64,000 nucleotides of DNA from MPNP01 sp963668325 (GCA_963668325.1 OY764222.1:2604001-2668000); one strand, 5' to 3'. Positions 27,179 through 36,962 are shown, counted from the stretch's first letter. Made by a program: numbers and translations. The notes: a model not told the origin generated them from the letters alone.

Positions 27179-28708
27179 CTAACCCAATTTTACGTTGTCA
27201 ATACCGACCATGCGGTCGTAAACCCAGTATAGAGCAAGGACTACAGCGAGAAGCATGGATCCCAATGCTGCCCCCAAGCCCCAGTTTAGCGAGGAAGAAA
27301 TATGGTAGGCGATTCTGTTTGAAATGAAGGTGCCATTGGTTCCTCCAACCAATTCAGGCGTAATGTAATAACCAATGGACAGAATAAAGACCAAAATGGA
27401 TCCTGCACCAATTCCTGGGACGGATTGGGGAAAGTATACCCTCCTAAATGCCGTCCAGGGAGTTGCACCCAATGATTTAGCCGCTCTTACATAGGAAGGA
27501 TGTATGGTTTTCATAACTGAAAATAGGGGCAATATCATAAATGGTAGCAATATGTGTGACATTGCTATTATCGTTCCTGTTTGGTTATTGATCAACTCCA
27601 GACGATCCAGGTTGGAAATAACTCCTAGGGCCACCAAAACATCATTAATAACCCCTTCATTCTGGAGTAATACTTTCCATGCTGAGGTCCTCACCAGCAA
27701 TGACGTCCAAAAAGGTAATAGGACCAGAATCAAAAACAGATTGGCCTGTTTCACTGGGAGATTGGCCAGAAAATATGCAATGGGATACCCTAACAGGAAA
27801 CAAACAAGGGTAATGGTTACGGACATGAAAATTGTCCGTGAAAAGATAAGGAGATACAACCGCTCGTTTTCAGGCCTGAATTCTGGTCCATCTGCACCCT
27901 TTTTCAAGTCAACTGAGTTAAGGTAATAGCCATTGGTAAAAGTTGGCGCATAAACCTGGACCGTACTCCATATGTCGGGGTCAGCCCAATCCTCATCGGT
28001 ATCAATAAATAGTTCTTTGAAATTGATTTCAGGTAATTGGCTCACCGTTGGGTAAAGGCTATCTGAAAAATCATTGCCTTGGGAGCCTCCCAAGGTGTTT
28101 ATTTCATTGGCCAAAACAACAAAAAGAAAATCTGATGGTTCAGTTTTTTCTGAGAAACTATCATTTTCAATCAGGGTTTCCTTCCAATTATTGAAAATAT
28201 CTCGAGTTTTACCAAAACTTCCCTTGGCTGTATCCGCAAGAAAATCTTCCCAATAATTGACTGAAGCTAGTTCGGGATTTAGTTCGGTTAATGCATCACG
28301 GTAATTATCAGCACCAAACCCCCTGATACCCCGCCCTGTTTTACGAAATAAAGAGGAAACTCCTGTTTTCTCATAATTCAATCTGGAGCCAACCCTGGTG
28401 TGGGTTTTTACTTCGGTGGCAATTGCCAGATCAACATATAAATGCCAAAACAATTCCTCTGGTGGTTCCCATCCCTCGTTGATTTGTTCTGATTTCAAAT
28501 AGCCGGTAGTCCTTGATAAAACCTCGGAAACCAATTGATTTTCGACCGAGCGAAAAAGCATATCACCAATTGGTATAACAAAGCTTACCAATATAAAAAG
28601 GAACAATGGGGCAATAAGCCCCAATGCTCGTAACTTTTGAAGTCTTAGTGACCGTTGAACTTTGCGGTGAAGGGAATCCCTTCCGATTAAAGTGTTCACA
28701 CCCACCAC
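27179..28708 (-). CDS. ABC transporter permease (PotB-type) with a large extracytoplasmic insertion
   Basis: The protein is 509 residues, far longer than the usual ~290. Helix 1 (ALGLIAPLFLFILVSFVIP, residues about 29-47) is followed by roughly 210 hydrophilic residues before helix 2 (near FSRTIFMSVTITLVCFLLGY). The standard permease core then has the EAA-loop RAAKSLGATPWTAF. The insertion should face the periplasm. Similar long PotB-like permeases occur in some alphaproteobacteria. The insertion may interact with the binding protein; that is an inference. Confidence 0.87.
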   Translation of the reverse strand: MVGVNTLIGRDSLHRKVQRSLRLQKLRALGLIAPLFLFILVSFVIPIGDMLFRSVENQLVSEVLSRTTGYLKSEQINEGWEPPEELFWHLYVDLAIATEVKTHTRVGSRLNYEKTGVSSLFRKTGRGIRGFGADNYRDALTELNPELASVNYWEDFLADTAKGSFGKTRDIFNNWKETLIENDSFSEKTEPSDFLFVVLANEINTLGGSQGNDFSDSLYPTVSQLPEINFKELFIDTDEDWADPDIWSTVQVYAPTFTNGYYLNSVDLKKGADGPEFRPENERLYLLIFSRTIFMSVTITLVCFLLGYPIAYFLANLPVKQANLFLILVLLPFWTSLLVRTSAWKVLLQNEGVINDVLVALGVISNLDRLELINNQTGTIIAMSHILLPFMILPLFSVMKTIHPSYVRAAKSLGATPWTAFRRVYFPQSVPGIGAGSILVFILSIGYYITPELVGGTNGTFISNRIAYHISSSLNWGLGAALGSMLLAVVLALYWVYDRMVGIDNVKLG

Positions 28709-28755
28709 TTTTTGTTTACCTTAATTCGTAAACTTTTGACTTACCTTGCTTAGCC

Positions 28756-29856
28756 TTAGTTAGCCAACCATGCTTGGAATTTAGCATCCAAATCATCTCG
28801 ATAATCTGCCCACCAATCATAATTGAAGTAGAACACATTGTAGGCATTATCAGGGTGACCTGGCATATGTGGCCCCATATCTATCCCTAAGGTGGCATGC
28901 TGGCCAACCAAAGCATTGGAGGAAGTTCTTGCGGGTCCATAGGAAATATACTTGGCTTGGTCTGCAAGTCTCTGGGTATCAGTCGCGAACCTTACCAAGC
29001 CCAAAACGGCTTCTAATCGTTCTTCAGACAAACCAGTTGGAATAATCCAACCATCATATTCGAAGATTTGAGCATCCCATAGTATTTTTACTGGCTGTTT
29101 TGCTTCTTCAATTAAAGCAAAAAACCGACCATTATAGGTAGAACCAAATACGACCTCTCCATCGGCAAGCCACTGGGGAGTATCGGCGCCCGCTGACCAC
29201 CAAAGGGTCTCATCCTTAATGGTGTCCAGTTTGGCTAAAGCCCTGTTTTGGCCTTCTTCTGTTTCCAGGACATCGTAGATATCTTCCTTGGCAACACCAT
29301 CGCACAACAGAGCCCACTCCAAGTTATTGTGTGGTCTCTTCTCCAAGGCACGTTTTCCGGGGAAGGTTTCAAGATCAAAAAGATCACAAACATCATCTGG
29401 TTCATTTCCATTCCAGCTATCTAAATCTGTTCGAAAACCCATAGTGGTAGAGTAAACAATCTGAGGAATGAAACACGGAGAGACCAATGATGCACCAAAA
29501 TCCTCAGAAGCTGGTGTTCCGTCTGGAGCTGGGTCCAGGATTTCGTCTACATCAACTTCCATGGCCAATCCCTCATCACACAATCGGATGGCATCTGATG
29601 GTACAGCATCTACTAAATCCCAAGTCAAGTTCCCTGCTTCCCGCATGGCCCTTAATTTAGCAACAGATTCATAAGAACTTTCATCATGAATAATATTAAC
29701 ATCTGGATTGAGCTCCATGTATGGATCATGGTATGCATTGATTTGCGATTTTGAGTATGCCCCGCCCCAAGAAACCACCGTTAGGTCAATGGCCTGGGAA
29801 GAATGGGCAATAAATAAGCAACCTAACACTAGGGTAGGTAATTTCATAAACTTCAT
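28756..29856 (-). CDS. ABC transporter substrate-binding protein (PotD/extracellular type)
   Basis: The periplasmic receptor is 366 residues from ATG 29856, with GGAG spaced 7. An earlier in-frame ATG at 29892 is rejected. The signal peptide is MKFMKLPTLVLGCLFIAHSS, cleaved near SQA. The mature part begins LTVVSWGGAYSKSQ, typical of spermidine/putrescine-type receptors. It is encoded between the ATPase and the two permeases. The ligand is unproven: polyamine or another small cation is likely from the family. Confidence 0.9.
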   Translation of the reverse strand: MKFMKLPTLVLGCLFIAHSSQAIDLTVVSWGGAYSKSQINAYHDPYMELNPDVNIIHDESSYESVAKLRAMREAGNLTWDLVDAVPSDAIRLCDEGLAMEVDVDEILDPAPDGTPASEDFGASLVSPCFIPQIVYSTTMGFRTDLDSWNGNEPDDVCDLFDLETFPGKRALEKRPHNNLEWALLCDGVAKEDIYDVLETEEGQNRALAKLDTIKDETLWWSAGADTPQWLADGEVVFGSTYNGRFFALIEEAKQPVKILWDAQIFEYDGWIIPTGLSEERLEAVLGLVRFATDTQRLADQAKYISYGPARTSSNALVGQHATLGIDMGPHMPGHPDNAYNVFYFNYDWWADYRDDLDAKFQAWLAN

Positions 29857-30034
29857 AATTTTCTCCGGTAAATAAAGAAACAATATGTTCAAAGATGTCC
29901 CATCTCACAAAGTGTTGATTTGGAACAAATAAAACACCGGATTTCAACTTAACACCATAATGAAATTAATTGAAGTTAAATTTTATGAAATTGAAAAGGT
30001 AAAATGAAATCCGTTAAACTTAACCAAAAAGGTT

Positions 30035-31156
30035 TTAAGTCAAATCCTCAGGGGAAACCGTCTGATAGTCCAATGCTCGGCAATCCTCTGGCAAACAACC
30101 CAAAGTTACCTTCTCTCCAGGTTGTAACCTTGTTTGCGAGGGTGAATTCCTTGATTTAACAATGAAATCATCATTGTTTCCAACCTTAATCCTGGTTCTG
30201 AAAACATCTCCCATATAGATAAACTCCAAGACCTCACCCGCAATTAATTGGGCACCATCCGAGAATCTTTCCTGTTCAGTTTCCGCTCTTTCCGGCCTGA
30301 TTGAAATTAGGGTACTTTCACCAACTTCATTTACATTAACTGCCAATGCAGAAATAACCTGATTGTTCTCAAGCCGAACCTTGGCAAAATCCCCATCCAA
30401 ATCCACAATTGTTCCTTCCAAAGTGTTGTTTTCACCAATGAATTGGGCAACAAAACTATTGTTCGGCGCTTCATAAAGCGTGTCTGGGGCATCAAGTTGC
30501 TGGATAATCCCATCGTTGAAAACCGCAACTCGATCTGACATTGTGAGAGCTTCAGTTTGGTCATGGGTTACATACACTACTGTAACGCCCAACCTTTCAT
30601 GAAGATGTTTGATTTCAAACTGCATATGCTCTCGTAATTGTTTGTCCAAGGCGCCCAGCGGTTCATCCATCAATACGAGTTCGGGTTCAAAAACCAATGC
30701 CCTTGCCAAGGCAATACGCTGTTGCTGCCCCCCAGATAACTGGCCTGGTCGACGGTTGCCAAAGCTGGACATTTGTACCATATCCAAAATGTGGTTTACT
30801 TTCTGCTCCTGGTCCGACTTAGACATAGACCTGACCTGAAGGGGAAATGCCAGGTTTTCCGCGACAGTCATATGTGGAAACAAAGCATAGTTTTGAAATA
30901 CCATACCTATTTCTCTTTTATGTGGAGGTATGTTATTGATGGGTTTGCCGCCAAGAAGGATTTCACCTTGGGTTGCAGTTTCAAAACCTGCTAACATCAA
31001 CAGGCAAGTCGTTTTTCCTGAACCAGATGGTCCCAACATGGTCAAGAACTCGCCCTTACCGATGGAAAGATTTAAATCCTTTACGACTAGTATTTTCCCG
31101 TCATAACTTTTTTGGACACCCGAGAATACTACAAATCCATTATCCTGGTCTGGCAT
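30035..31156 (-). CDS. potA: ABC transporter ATP-binding protein (PotA-type)
   Basis: The 373-residue ATPase has Walker A GPSGSGKTT, Q-loop FQNYALFPH, signature LSGGQQQR, Walker B LVLMDEPLGALD and switch VTHDQTEA. A C-terminal TOBE domain (from about residue 285) is typical of PotA/FbpC importers. It is the first gene of the operon and is separated from the receptor gene by 178 bases in which no hairpin was recognised. The symbol reflects family, not a proven substrate. Confidence 0.88.
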   Translation of the reverse strand: MPDQDNGFVVFSGVQKSYDGKILVVKDLNLSIGKGEFLTMLGPSGSGKTTCLLMLAGFETATQGEILLGGKPINNIPPHKREIGMVFQNYALFPHMTVAENLAFPLQVRSMSKSDQEQKVNHILDMVQMSSFGNRRPGQLSGGQQQRIALARALVFEPELVLMDEPLGALDKQLREHMQFEIKHLHERLGVTVVYVTHDQTEALTMSDRVAVFNDGIIQQLDAPDTLYEAPNNSFVAQFIGENNTLEGTIVDLDGDFAKVRLENNQVISALAVNVNEVGESTLISIRPERAETEQERFSDGAQLIAGEVLEFIYMGDVFRTRIKVGNNDDFIVKSRNSPSQTRLQPGEKVTLGCLPEDCRALDYQTVSPEDLT

Positions 31157-31451
31157 ATACCTACACTTTATATTGCAAACAACTTTTCAAAGTAACTGGA
31201 TTATATACTAAGCAAGTTATTAAACAATCAAGGTATCATTTAATCTCTAATCGGCGACCTGAATATTTAATTTGATCGCCGGTCAGGGTTTGATAGCTCC
31301 CAGGTTTACATCAAAAAAAGAATAATTTATTGTGTCAATCCAATGATTCACAACAACAATAAAAATACTAGGGATAAAGGGTTTATTTGGAAAAATATGG
31401 TAAAAAAGTGGGCAGATTATTTAATAGAGGTGCTCTTAATTTATTTTTCAT

Positions 31452-31742
31452 TCATTTTCTTAGCTCTTTCTGAACCGAAACTTGATTCAGTAATTCAGTT
31501 GTATTAGCTTGGAGTTGTGCCAACCCTTCATTCAGTTTAGACAAGGCTAGGTTAGTATCCTGCCAGGTAATTGGAGTCCGTCCCCTGTGCATGGGCATTA
31601 CACAGGCGTTCATGGCAGATTGACCAGGGAATTTTGATTGGAGAGCTATCAAGGGGATATTTGGAGCCTGTACCTGAATACTCTTGCCCACGCTGCAGTT
31701 TGCCCAGGGGCCTACATAAATTGGCTTAAAATACCCCCCCAA
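31452..31742 (-). CDS. Small hypothetical ORF next to IS copy 1
   Basis: This is an open frame of 96 codons beginning with TTG, without a clear ribosome site. Nothing in it is recognised; the C-terminal half is Leu/Gln-rich and could form a helix. If the IS and one copy of its 9-base duplication are removed, the frame extends upstream through the junction by about 25 more codons to a TAA, with no ATG. It may be the 3' end of a broken gene cut by the IS, or noise. Confidence 0.3.
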   Translation of the reverse strand: MGGYFKPIYVGPWANCSVGKSIQVQAPNIPLIALQSKFPGQSAMNACVMPMHRGRTPITWQDTNLALSKLNEGLAQLQANTTELLNQVSVQKELRK

Positions 31743-31755
31743 AGAAGGAAACAGA

Positions 31756-33451
31756 CAGCAATTCCCGTTAAAATTTAGTTCTCCTATAAATAGGAGGTTT
31801 TAGGTCATCAGGCAAAATTATTTTTCGCAAACCCCCTTTTAGCACTTTTTGCTCCTTTGACATGATTCGTTTATAATCGGTCGCAATAATAACATTTTCA
31901 ACCGATCATTTTGTACGAGCAGTATCATGTCCAAATACAAACTCCGAAGGCATCTTTCCATGCCAGGTTTGCTGACCAGTGTCCGCCAGGTTTTCAACAC
32001 CGTTCCAGATCCCGTCAACAATCGCGGCTTTACACTGACAAATTGCTTGATGTCAGGTCTGGCCGTCTTTCTGCTGAAGTGCCCTTCATTACTGAACTTT
32101 GACCAGATAACCCGAGGCCCCAAAGCCGAACCGCCGGTGGTTCAAAATCTGCGCACCCTTTTCAAGATCGACAAGGTGCCCTCGGATACCAACATGCGCG
32201 CGAGGCTTGATCCGGTTGATCCCAAAGCCTTCCGGTTGGTCTTCAATAAACTCTTTGCCCTTCTCCAGCGTGGGCGGGCCCTGGACTTCATGACCATGTT
32301 GGGTGGCCATTATCTCTTGTCGATTGATGGGACCCAATATTACAGTTCCAGCAGGTTAAAATGTGACCATTGCTGTCACAAGAACCATCGCAACGGCACC
32401 ACAACCTATTACCATCAGATGCTCGGAGGGGCCTTTGTCCATCCAGACATCAAGAATGTCTTTCCGGTTGCACCGGAAATGATTTATCAACATGACGGGC
32501 ACAAGAAAAATGACTGTGAGTTGAATGCCAGCGTCCGTTTCATGGAGGATTTTCGCCGGGACCACCCCCACCTCAAGACCATTATCCTGGGCGATGGGTT
32601 GACCTCCAATGGCCCGAATATCAAACTTTTGAAGACACACAATCTGCGTTTTATCCTGGTTGCCAAGCCAGGCAATCACAAGGCGCTGTTTGACTGGATC
32701 AAGGATAATCCTGCCCTCCAGAAACTAGTCCGCAAAGAAAGGAGAACGAACAAAACCATAACCCATGAGTTCCGTTGGCTCAATGATGTTCCCCTGAACG
32801 ATGCCAATTTTAGCCTTGAGGTCAATGTCCTACACTACACCGAGACCAAACCCGGCACCAAAGGGAAGAAACCAACAACAACCAACTGGACCTGGGTTAC
32901 TGATCTACCACTTGATGAAGGGAATGTAAGGAATGTTATGCGAGCTGCAAGAACGCGCTGGAAAATAGAGAACGAGACGTATCAAATTTTGAAATCTGAA
33001 GCCGGAAATGGGTACCGGTTAGAGCATAATTTCGGCCATGGCCAACAAAATCTTTCGCATGTTTTTGCCTATCTGGCAATGCTGGCTTTTTACCTTGATC
33101 AAATTGTTCAGCATTGTTGTGGCATGGCCCAAAGGGCCCATGAACGCTATCCAACCAAGAAGTATCTCTGGGAAGCAATGAGGCGAATCTTTACGGAATA
33201 TTATTTGGACAGTTGGGAAACATTCTATCGGGGGATATATGAGAAACGAAAACGAGTTGACATGTCAGTCCTCCTGGCCGAGCCTTAGCCGGTCACCATG
33301 TTTCGAATATGCTCAATTCAGATTTTAAAAGTTTAAAAAATACAATCATTTCGATGGGGATCAAAGCCCTTCGATTAGTCATGCCTACCTATTTGAGGAC
33401 TAGCAAAAAATATATAATATCTCATTTTGAGAAAATTAGCGGGAACTGCTG
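31756..33451 (+). mobile_element. IS4-like insertion sequence, copy 1 (1,696 bp)
   Basis: The ends are imperfect inverted repeats: the left begins CAGCAATTCCCG (31756) and the right, read inward on the minus strand, begins CAGCAGTTCCCG (ending 33451). They are flanked by a perfect 9-base target duplication GGAAACAGA at 31747-31755 and 33452-33460. It contains one transposase gene. The TIR pattern and transposase match copy 2 at 40994-42694, but the two have diverged clearly, so they are separate members of one group and not a recent duplication. Confidence 0.9.
31927..33288 (+). CDS. IS4-type DDE transposase (copy 1)
   Basis: This 453-residue transposase appears full length. The likely catalytic triad is the Asp in LSIDGTQYY, the Asp in ILGDGLTS and the Glu in RTRWKIENE, the last resembling the C-terminal signature of IS4-type enzymes. 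A Cys-rich CDHCC pair near residue 145 may bind zinc. The start context GAGCAGTATCATG is identical to that of copy 2 and fixes the start. It is intact, so the element could still be active. Confidence 0.88.
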   Translation: MSKYKLRRHLSMPGLLTSVRQVFNTVPDPVNNRGFTLTNCLMSGLAVFLLKCPSLLNFDQITRGPKAEPPVVQNLRTLFKIDKVPSDTNMRARLDPVDPKAFRLVFNKLFALLQRGRALDFMTMLGGHYLLSIDGTQYYSSSRLKCDHCCHKNHRNGTTTYYHQMLGGAFVHPDIKNVFPVAPEMIYQHDGHKKNDCELNASVRFMEDFRRDHPHLKTIILGDGLTSNGPNIKLLKTHNLRFILVAKPGNHKALFDWIKDNPALQKLVRKERRTNKTITHEFRWLNDVPLNDANFSLEVNVLHYTETKPGTKGKKPTTTNWTWVTDLPLDEGNVRNVMRAARTRWKIENETYQILKSEAGNGYRLEHNFGHGQQNLSHVFAYLAMLAFYLDQIVQHCCGMAQRAHERYPTKKYLWEAMRRIFTEYYLDSWETFYRGIYEKRKRVDMSVLLAEP

Positions 33452-33631
33452 GGAAACAGATAAAATGCTTGATTTTTGTTAAGTACAACGCTAACTAGTA
33501 ACTCTAGTAATAGAATTCTTTAATTAGAATTACTAATTTTCTCCTTTTTGGAGATTCAGTAAAGTGGGCGGCCTTAAAAAGTCGCCCAACTTAAATAGAG
33601 TAATACCTCCTCCCGGTAAAACTGCTTAAAC

Positions 33632-34093
33632 TTATCTGTGCTCAGGTAAATTATTTAGAACCTTTCTTGCTATTTCCTGGAATTGATTATCCTCAATCAG
33701 TGGAATGCCTTCTCTATGAATTCTTAACCTTCTTGTTGATACTGCGGTAATGTGTTTGCACAGGACCCAGGCATCTTTATTTTCTTCGTAAGGGGCTAGA
33801 ATCTTGACCCAATACTTTTGTTCATTTTTTCCTTGGGGTGATCTTGTGATCGGGGCTACTGTAACCACCCCATCACGAGTATTTTGTCGAGATAGCACAA
33901 CCACTGGGCGCCACTTACCTAATTCAGGAAGCACAGGAGGGGAAAATTCACACACATAAACCTGTTTCAATTTTGGTGCCTTTGTAGGTTTTGTGTTGCC
34001 TATGTTGAATACGAATTGCTTACCATCAAATTCAAGCCGTTCAATCCACCTCTTAAATTGTCGCAATACATCCATCAACCATTCTTCTTCCAT
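33632..34093 (-). CDS. PemK/MazF-like endoribonuclease toxin
   Basis: The protein is 153 residues. From about residue 43 it follows the PemK/MazF fold: QVYVCEFSPPVLPE, KWRPVVVLSRQ (the R-P-V-V strand), VTVAPITRSPQG and a later WVLCKHITAVSTRRL, where the family has its conserved Thr/Ser region. An N-terminal extension of about 40 residues is unusual. No antitoxin ORF is seen directly upstream (34094-34195), so it is an orphan or regulated in trans. ATG 34093 is used; ATG 34075 is an alternative. Confidence 0.72.
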   Translation of the reverse strand: MEEEWLMDVLRQFKRWIERLEFDGKQFVFNIGNTKPTKAPKLKQVYVCEFSPPVLPELGKWRPVVVLSRQNTRDGVVTVAPITRSPQGKNEQKYWVKILAPYEENKDAWVLCKHITAVSTRRLRIHREGIPLIEDNQFQEIARKVLNNLPEHR

Positions 34094-34195
34094 TGATCAT
34101 ATCTAAGTATCTCATTTATAGTAGCACTACTAAGGTACAATTCCCAGATGCTTCCCCTGATCTACTCACAGTTTTCACCCAGGTTTATCATTCCA

Positions 34196-35150
34196 CTAAA
34201 ATCTAGGTGGCTTGAGGTCCAATAAAAATGGATTGATGAATTCGTCATCCGGCCGTTCTTCCTTTATTGCCTTCTCTTTTTCTCTCCGCAGGACCGTTAT
34301 CCATTTTCCAAGAGTTTCTCCAATTGCTCTAATTGCTTCGTCAATTTGTGCGTGGATTGAATTTGCACTGTCAAACCATTCACTTTGTTGAACAAGGTAT
34401 TGACAAGCTTGGTCAAAGGCACTGAGTGCTATACTCTTTTCATCCTTGACCCAACCCGTCCCATCTTCCAACTCAACCGAGGTTCCTACAACCTGCCTCA
34501 AATAAGCTTTTTTTTCCTCTGTCAGGCTTTCCCACCAGTATAGTTTCAGTTGGCCAATCCTGTAGGAAAGTTGTTCATTCTTTACCTTTGGTGCAAGGGT
34601 TGGATTCTTGACCCAACTTTTTAGGAATGCCAGGAAAAGAGCATCGAAATTTGTCGGTGTGATATTCTGCTTGTTTATCCAAGCATTCAAGTCCTTAACT
34701 GTCTTGTGATATCTACCTTTAGCCCAAACTCTTGCCGAATATGGGAAACCAATGGCTTCATTGGGTTTATACTCCAAATTGGTTGGAATTGCGCTCGGTC
34801 TTTTAGTTATCAGTTCCCCACTTGTCCGCTCGAAGACAACTTCTTGGCGACGTGAAGTGATTTTGTTGATTCTCATTCGGTAATTCAGCAGATCACCGCT
34901 GGCATCAATCTTACGCAGATGTTGAAGGAATCTATAGTGGACAGCAGAAGCCGATTTTCATCTGTAACTTTCTTGTACCATTCGGCCATGATTTCAGGTT
35001 ATTTCCGCAGGTTTAGCGGGCGATCTCATAAAGCCGTTGCTCCAAAGGATTTTTATGCCGGAAATAATAAGGATGCAACTTCAGGACAAGCTTTTTCCTG
35101 ATGATATCCCGAAGATAATCATTGAGAACAACTTCAACATAAAGCCCTCC
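34196..35150 (-). pseudogene. repA: Broken plasmid-type replication initiator (RPA/RepA family)
   Basis: Two pieces in the same direction read as one protein. The 5' piece (about 35150 down to the TAA at 35013) gives GLYVEVVLNDYL...LHPYYFRHKNPLEQRLYEIAR, the winged-helix core of plasmid replication initiator A. After the stop the text continues KTCGNN, then shifts frame near 34940 into FLQHLRKIDASGDLLNYRMRIN and stays open for 226 codons to 34196. At least one stop and one or two frameshifts separate the pieces. The 3' half has no other recognisable feature. This points to an integrated, decayed plasmid or integrative element. Confidence 0.58.
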
Positions 35151-35330
35151 TCCCGTTCTGGTGAGACTCGCATTAAGGTTTATGGTATGATTGATAACCG
35201 AGTCTATGTCGTCTATACAATGCGTGGTTCGGACTGTCGAATTATTTCTGCTCGCAAAGCCAAATCCAAGGAGGTCAGACATTATGACAATAATCAAAAG
35301 ATCCATCAACTTTTCCCAAAGGAAGGATAA
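35151..35330 (+). pseudogene. brnT: C-terminal fragment of a BrnT-type toxin
   Basis: The plus-strand frame carries SGETRIKVYGMIDNRVYVVYT then CRIISARKAKSKE, the second half of the BrnT ribonuclease fold with its conserved RIISAR segment. The N-terminal half, including the usual DxxK start region, is missing. Upstream sequence in this frame (back to 35037) is really the opposite strand of the RepA remnant. The fragment ends at TAA 35330, next to the antitoxin remnant. Confidence 0.62.
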
Positions 35331-35597
35331 ACTTTCCAAAGGTGGACGCGACCACCGAAGAAGATATTGATTGTCAGATAAAGGAGGATGAGAATGAGGC
35401 ATTGCAGGAGATCGCCTAGTACGCCAACTCAGACACAAGATAAATCTCAGCAGAAAGAATTTGCCCACCACATCAAGGTTTCACCCGCTACCATCAAAAG
35501 CTGGGAGGCTGGCCAGCGTTTTCTGAACAGTACCGCATGTTCGCTATTATAGGTGCTTGATCTGGTACCCGATACTGTACTAAAAGCACTGCAATAA
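35331..35597 (+). pseudogene. Decayed helix-turn-helix antitoxin, BrnT partner
   Basis: Reading after brnT gives FPKVDATTEEDIDCQIKEDE up to a TAG near 35418. After a further frameshift the text is QKEFAHHIKVSPATIKSWEAGQ, an XRE helix-turn-helix. A TAG follows, and then VLDLVPDTVLKALQ to the TAA at 35595-35597. Order and content match the HTH antitoxins commonly encoded directly after brnT. There are two stops and at least one frameshift, so it is not functional. Confidence 0.6.
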
Positions 35598-35875
35598 AGC
35601 GTTTAATGATTCCCTGATTCAGGTCATTTTCCAATTAATTTGAGGAACACAATTAATGCTCCTGTAGGATCTGAACTGAAATTTATTCCACCGGAGGAAA
35701 GAGGAATATGGTCATTTTGTTCACAATAACCCTGTACACTTTAAACCCTCGTATCCAAACTTGTTAAATTATCATCAATAATTCACACACTAACTCCTGC
35801 CTTTGGTCTAGTCCAGATCCTCTTGAGGCAGTAGAATTGTATTTATAGGTGTAACTGAGTAACCAATTCCGAAAT

Positions 35876-35962
35876 TGGTGCGGTCGAGAAGACTCGAACT
35901 TCCACGGGTTTTACCCCACAGCGACCTCAACGCTGCGCGTCTACCTATTCCGCCACGACCGC
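35876..35962 (-). tRNA. tRNA-Leu(GAG)
   Basis: This is a class II cloverleaf of 87 bases with encoded CCA. The acceptor stem is GCGGUCG/CGACCGC, the D arm is UGGCGGAAUAGGUAGACGC, the anticodon loop has GAG, the variable arm is long, the T arm has GUUCGAGUC, and the discriminator is A. It borders the decayed patch 31157-35875. Its D arm is a useful reference for the unusual tRNA at 62294-62390. Confidence 0.96.
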
Positions 35963-36109
35963 CAGGACACAATAATATTCTCAATTAACAGCATAACTTC
36001 TGTTTTGGGTGGAAAACCACACCATTTTGAGATTAAATCCTAGTGTCTCTAAATATTAAAATTTTATTGTTAATCAACCAACCTATCCATAAGGCGAAAA
36101 ATAAAACTG

Positions 36110-36772
36110 ATGGTTGAGATAAAGAAATCACAAAAACTAGTAAATTACCCAGATGCCGTTCAGATAATGGAAAATAGGGTCGACGATATCTTGGTGGGTA
36201 AAAAGAGTGAATTGATATGGCTGCTTGAGCATCCACCCTTATATACTGCAGGAACAAGTTCCAATCCCTCGGACCTGACTAATCAATTGAAGCTGCCGGT
36301 TTTTGATACAGGTCGAGGGGGACAATATACTTATCATGGCCCCGGCCAAAGAGTGGTCTATATCATGTTGGACCTGAATAAGAGGGGACGAAGTATCAGG
36401 GAATTTGTAAATAAATTACAGGAGTGGATCATCCTTACCCTTGAGGATTTTCAAGTGACTGGAAGCGTCCATTGTGATCGAATTGGCATTTGGATTGACC
36501 CCAGAGCAAATAAACTGAAAACACCTTTCGTGGATGAAAGGAAAATTGCAGCCCTTGGAATTAGAATTAGAAAATGGATCAGTTTCCATGGCGTATCAAT
36601 AAACATCAACCCGGATCTAACCCATTTTCGGGGTATTGTACCCTGTGGCATTAAGGATTATGGGGTTACAAGTTTAAGTGAAATGGGGATGAATACGTCC
36701 TATAAGGAATTTGATGAGAGACTCATTCACAACTTCAAAATTATCTTTGAGGCAAATTCTGAAAGAAATTAA
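36110..36772 (+). CDS. lipB: Lipoyl(octanoyl) transferase
   Basis: LipB moves the octanoyl group from acyl-carrier protein to the lipoyl domains of 2-oxoacid dehydrogenases. It is 220 residues. Conserved features are LLEHPPLYTAG, RGGQYTYHGPGQRVVY (substrate loop), KIAALGIR (catalytic Lys), HGVSININPDL, and IVPCGI containing the catalytic Cys. Length is normal. It stands alone between a tRNA and ctaD. Confidence 0.94.
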   Translation: MVEIKKSQKLVNYPDAVQIMENRVDDILVGKKSELIWLLEHPPLYTAGTSSNPSDLTNQLKLPVFDTGRGGQYTYHGPGQRVVYIMLDLNKRGRSIREFVNKLQEWIILTLEDFQVTGSVHCDRIGIWIDPRANKLKTPFVDERKIAALGIRIRKWISFHGVSININPDLTHFRGIVPCGIKDYGVTSLSEMGMNTSYKEFDERLIHNFKIIFEANSERN

Positions 36773-36962
36773 ACGCCAATAGACCAATATTGAGATTTTG
36801 AAAATAAATCATATTTTTGTGCTTGTTTTAGACCTAATTCTGATAAATAAGAACAGTACTCATTTAAATGTTGAGGGTTGAGTTTTATAATCGGTTGGAA
36901 TAGTATTAAGACTCAGTAAAACCCGTACCAACCAAGGGAAAGACTAACAATAAGAGGACTAG

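Noticed and set aside
35013..35471. One 152-codon minus-strand gene
   Set aside because: Only its last ~45 codons carry the RepA-like text. The rest is the opposite strand of the BrnT fragment and antitoxin remnant.
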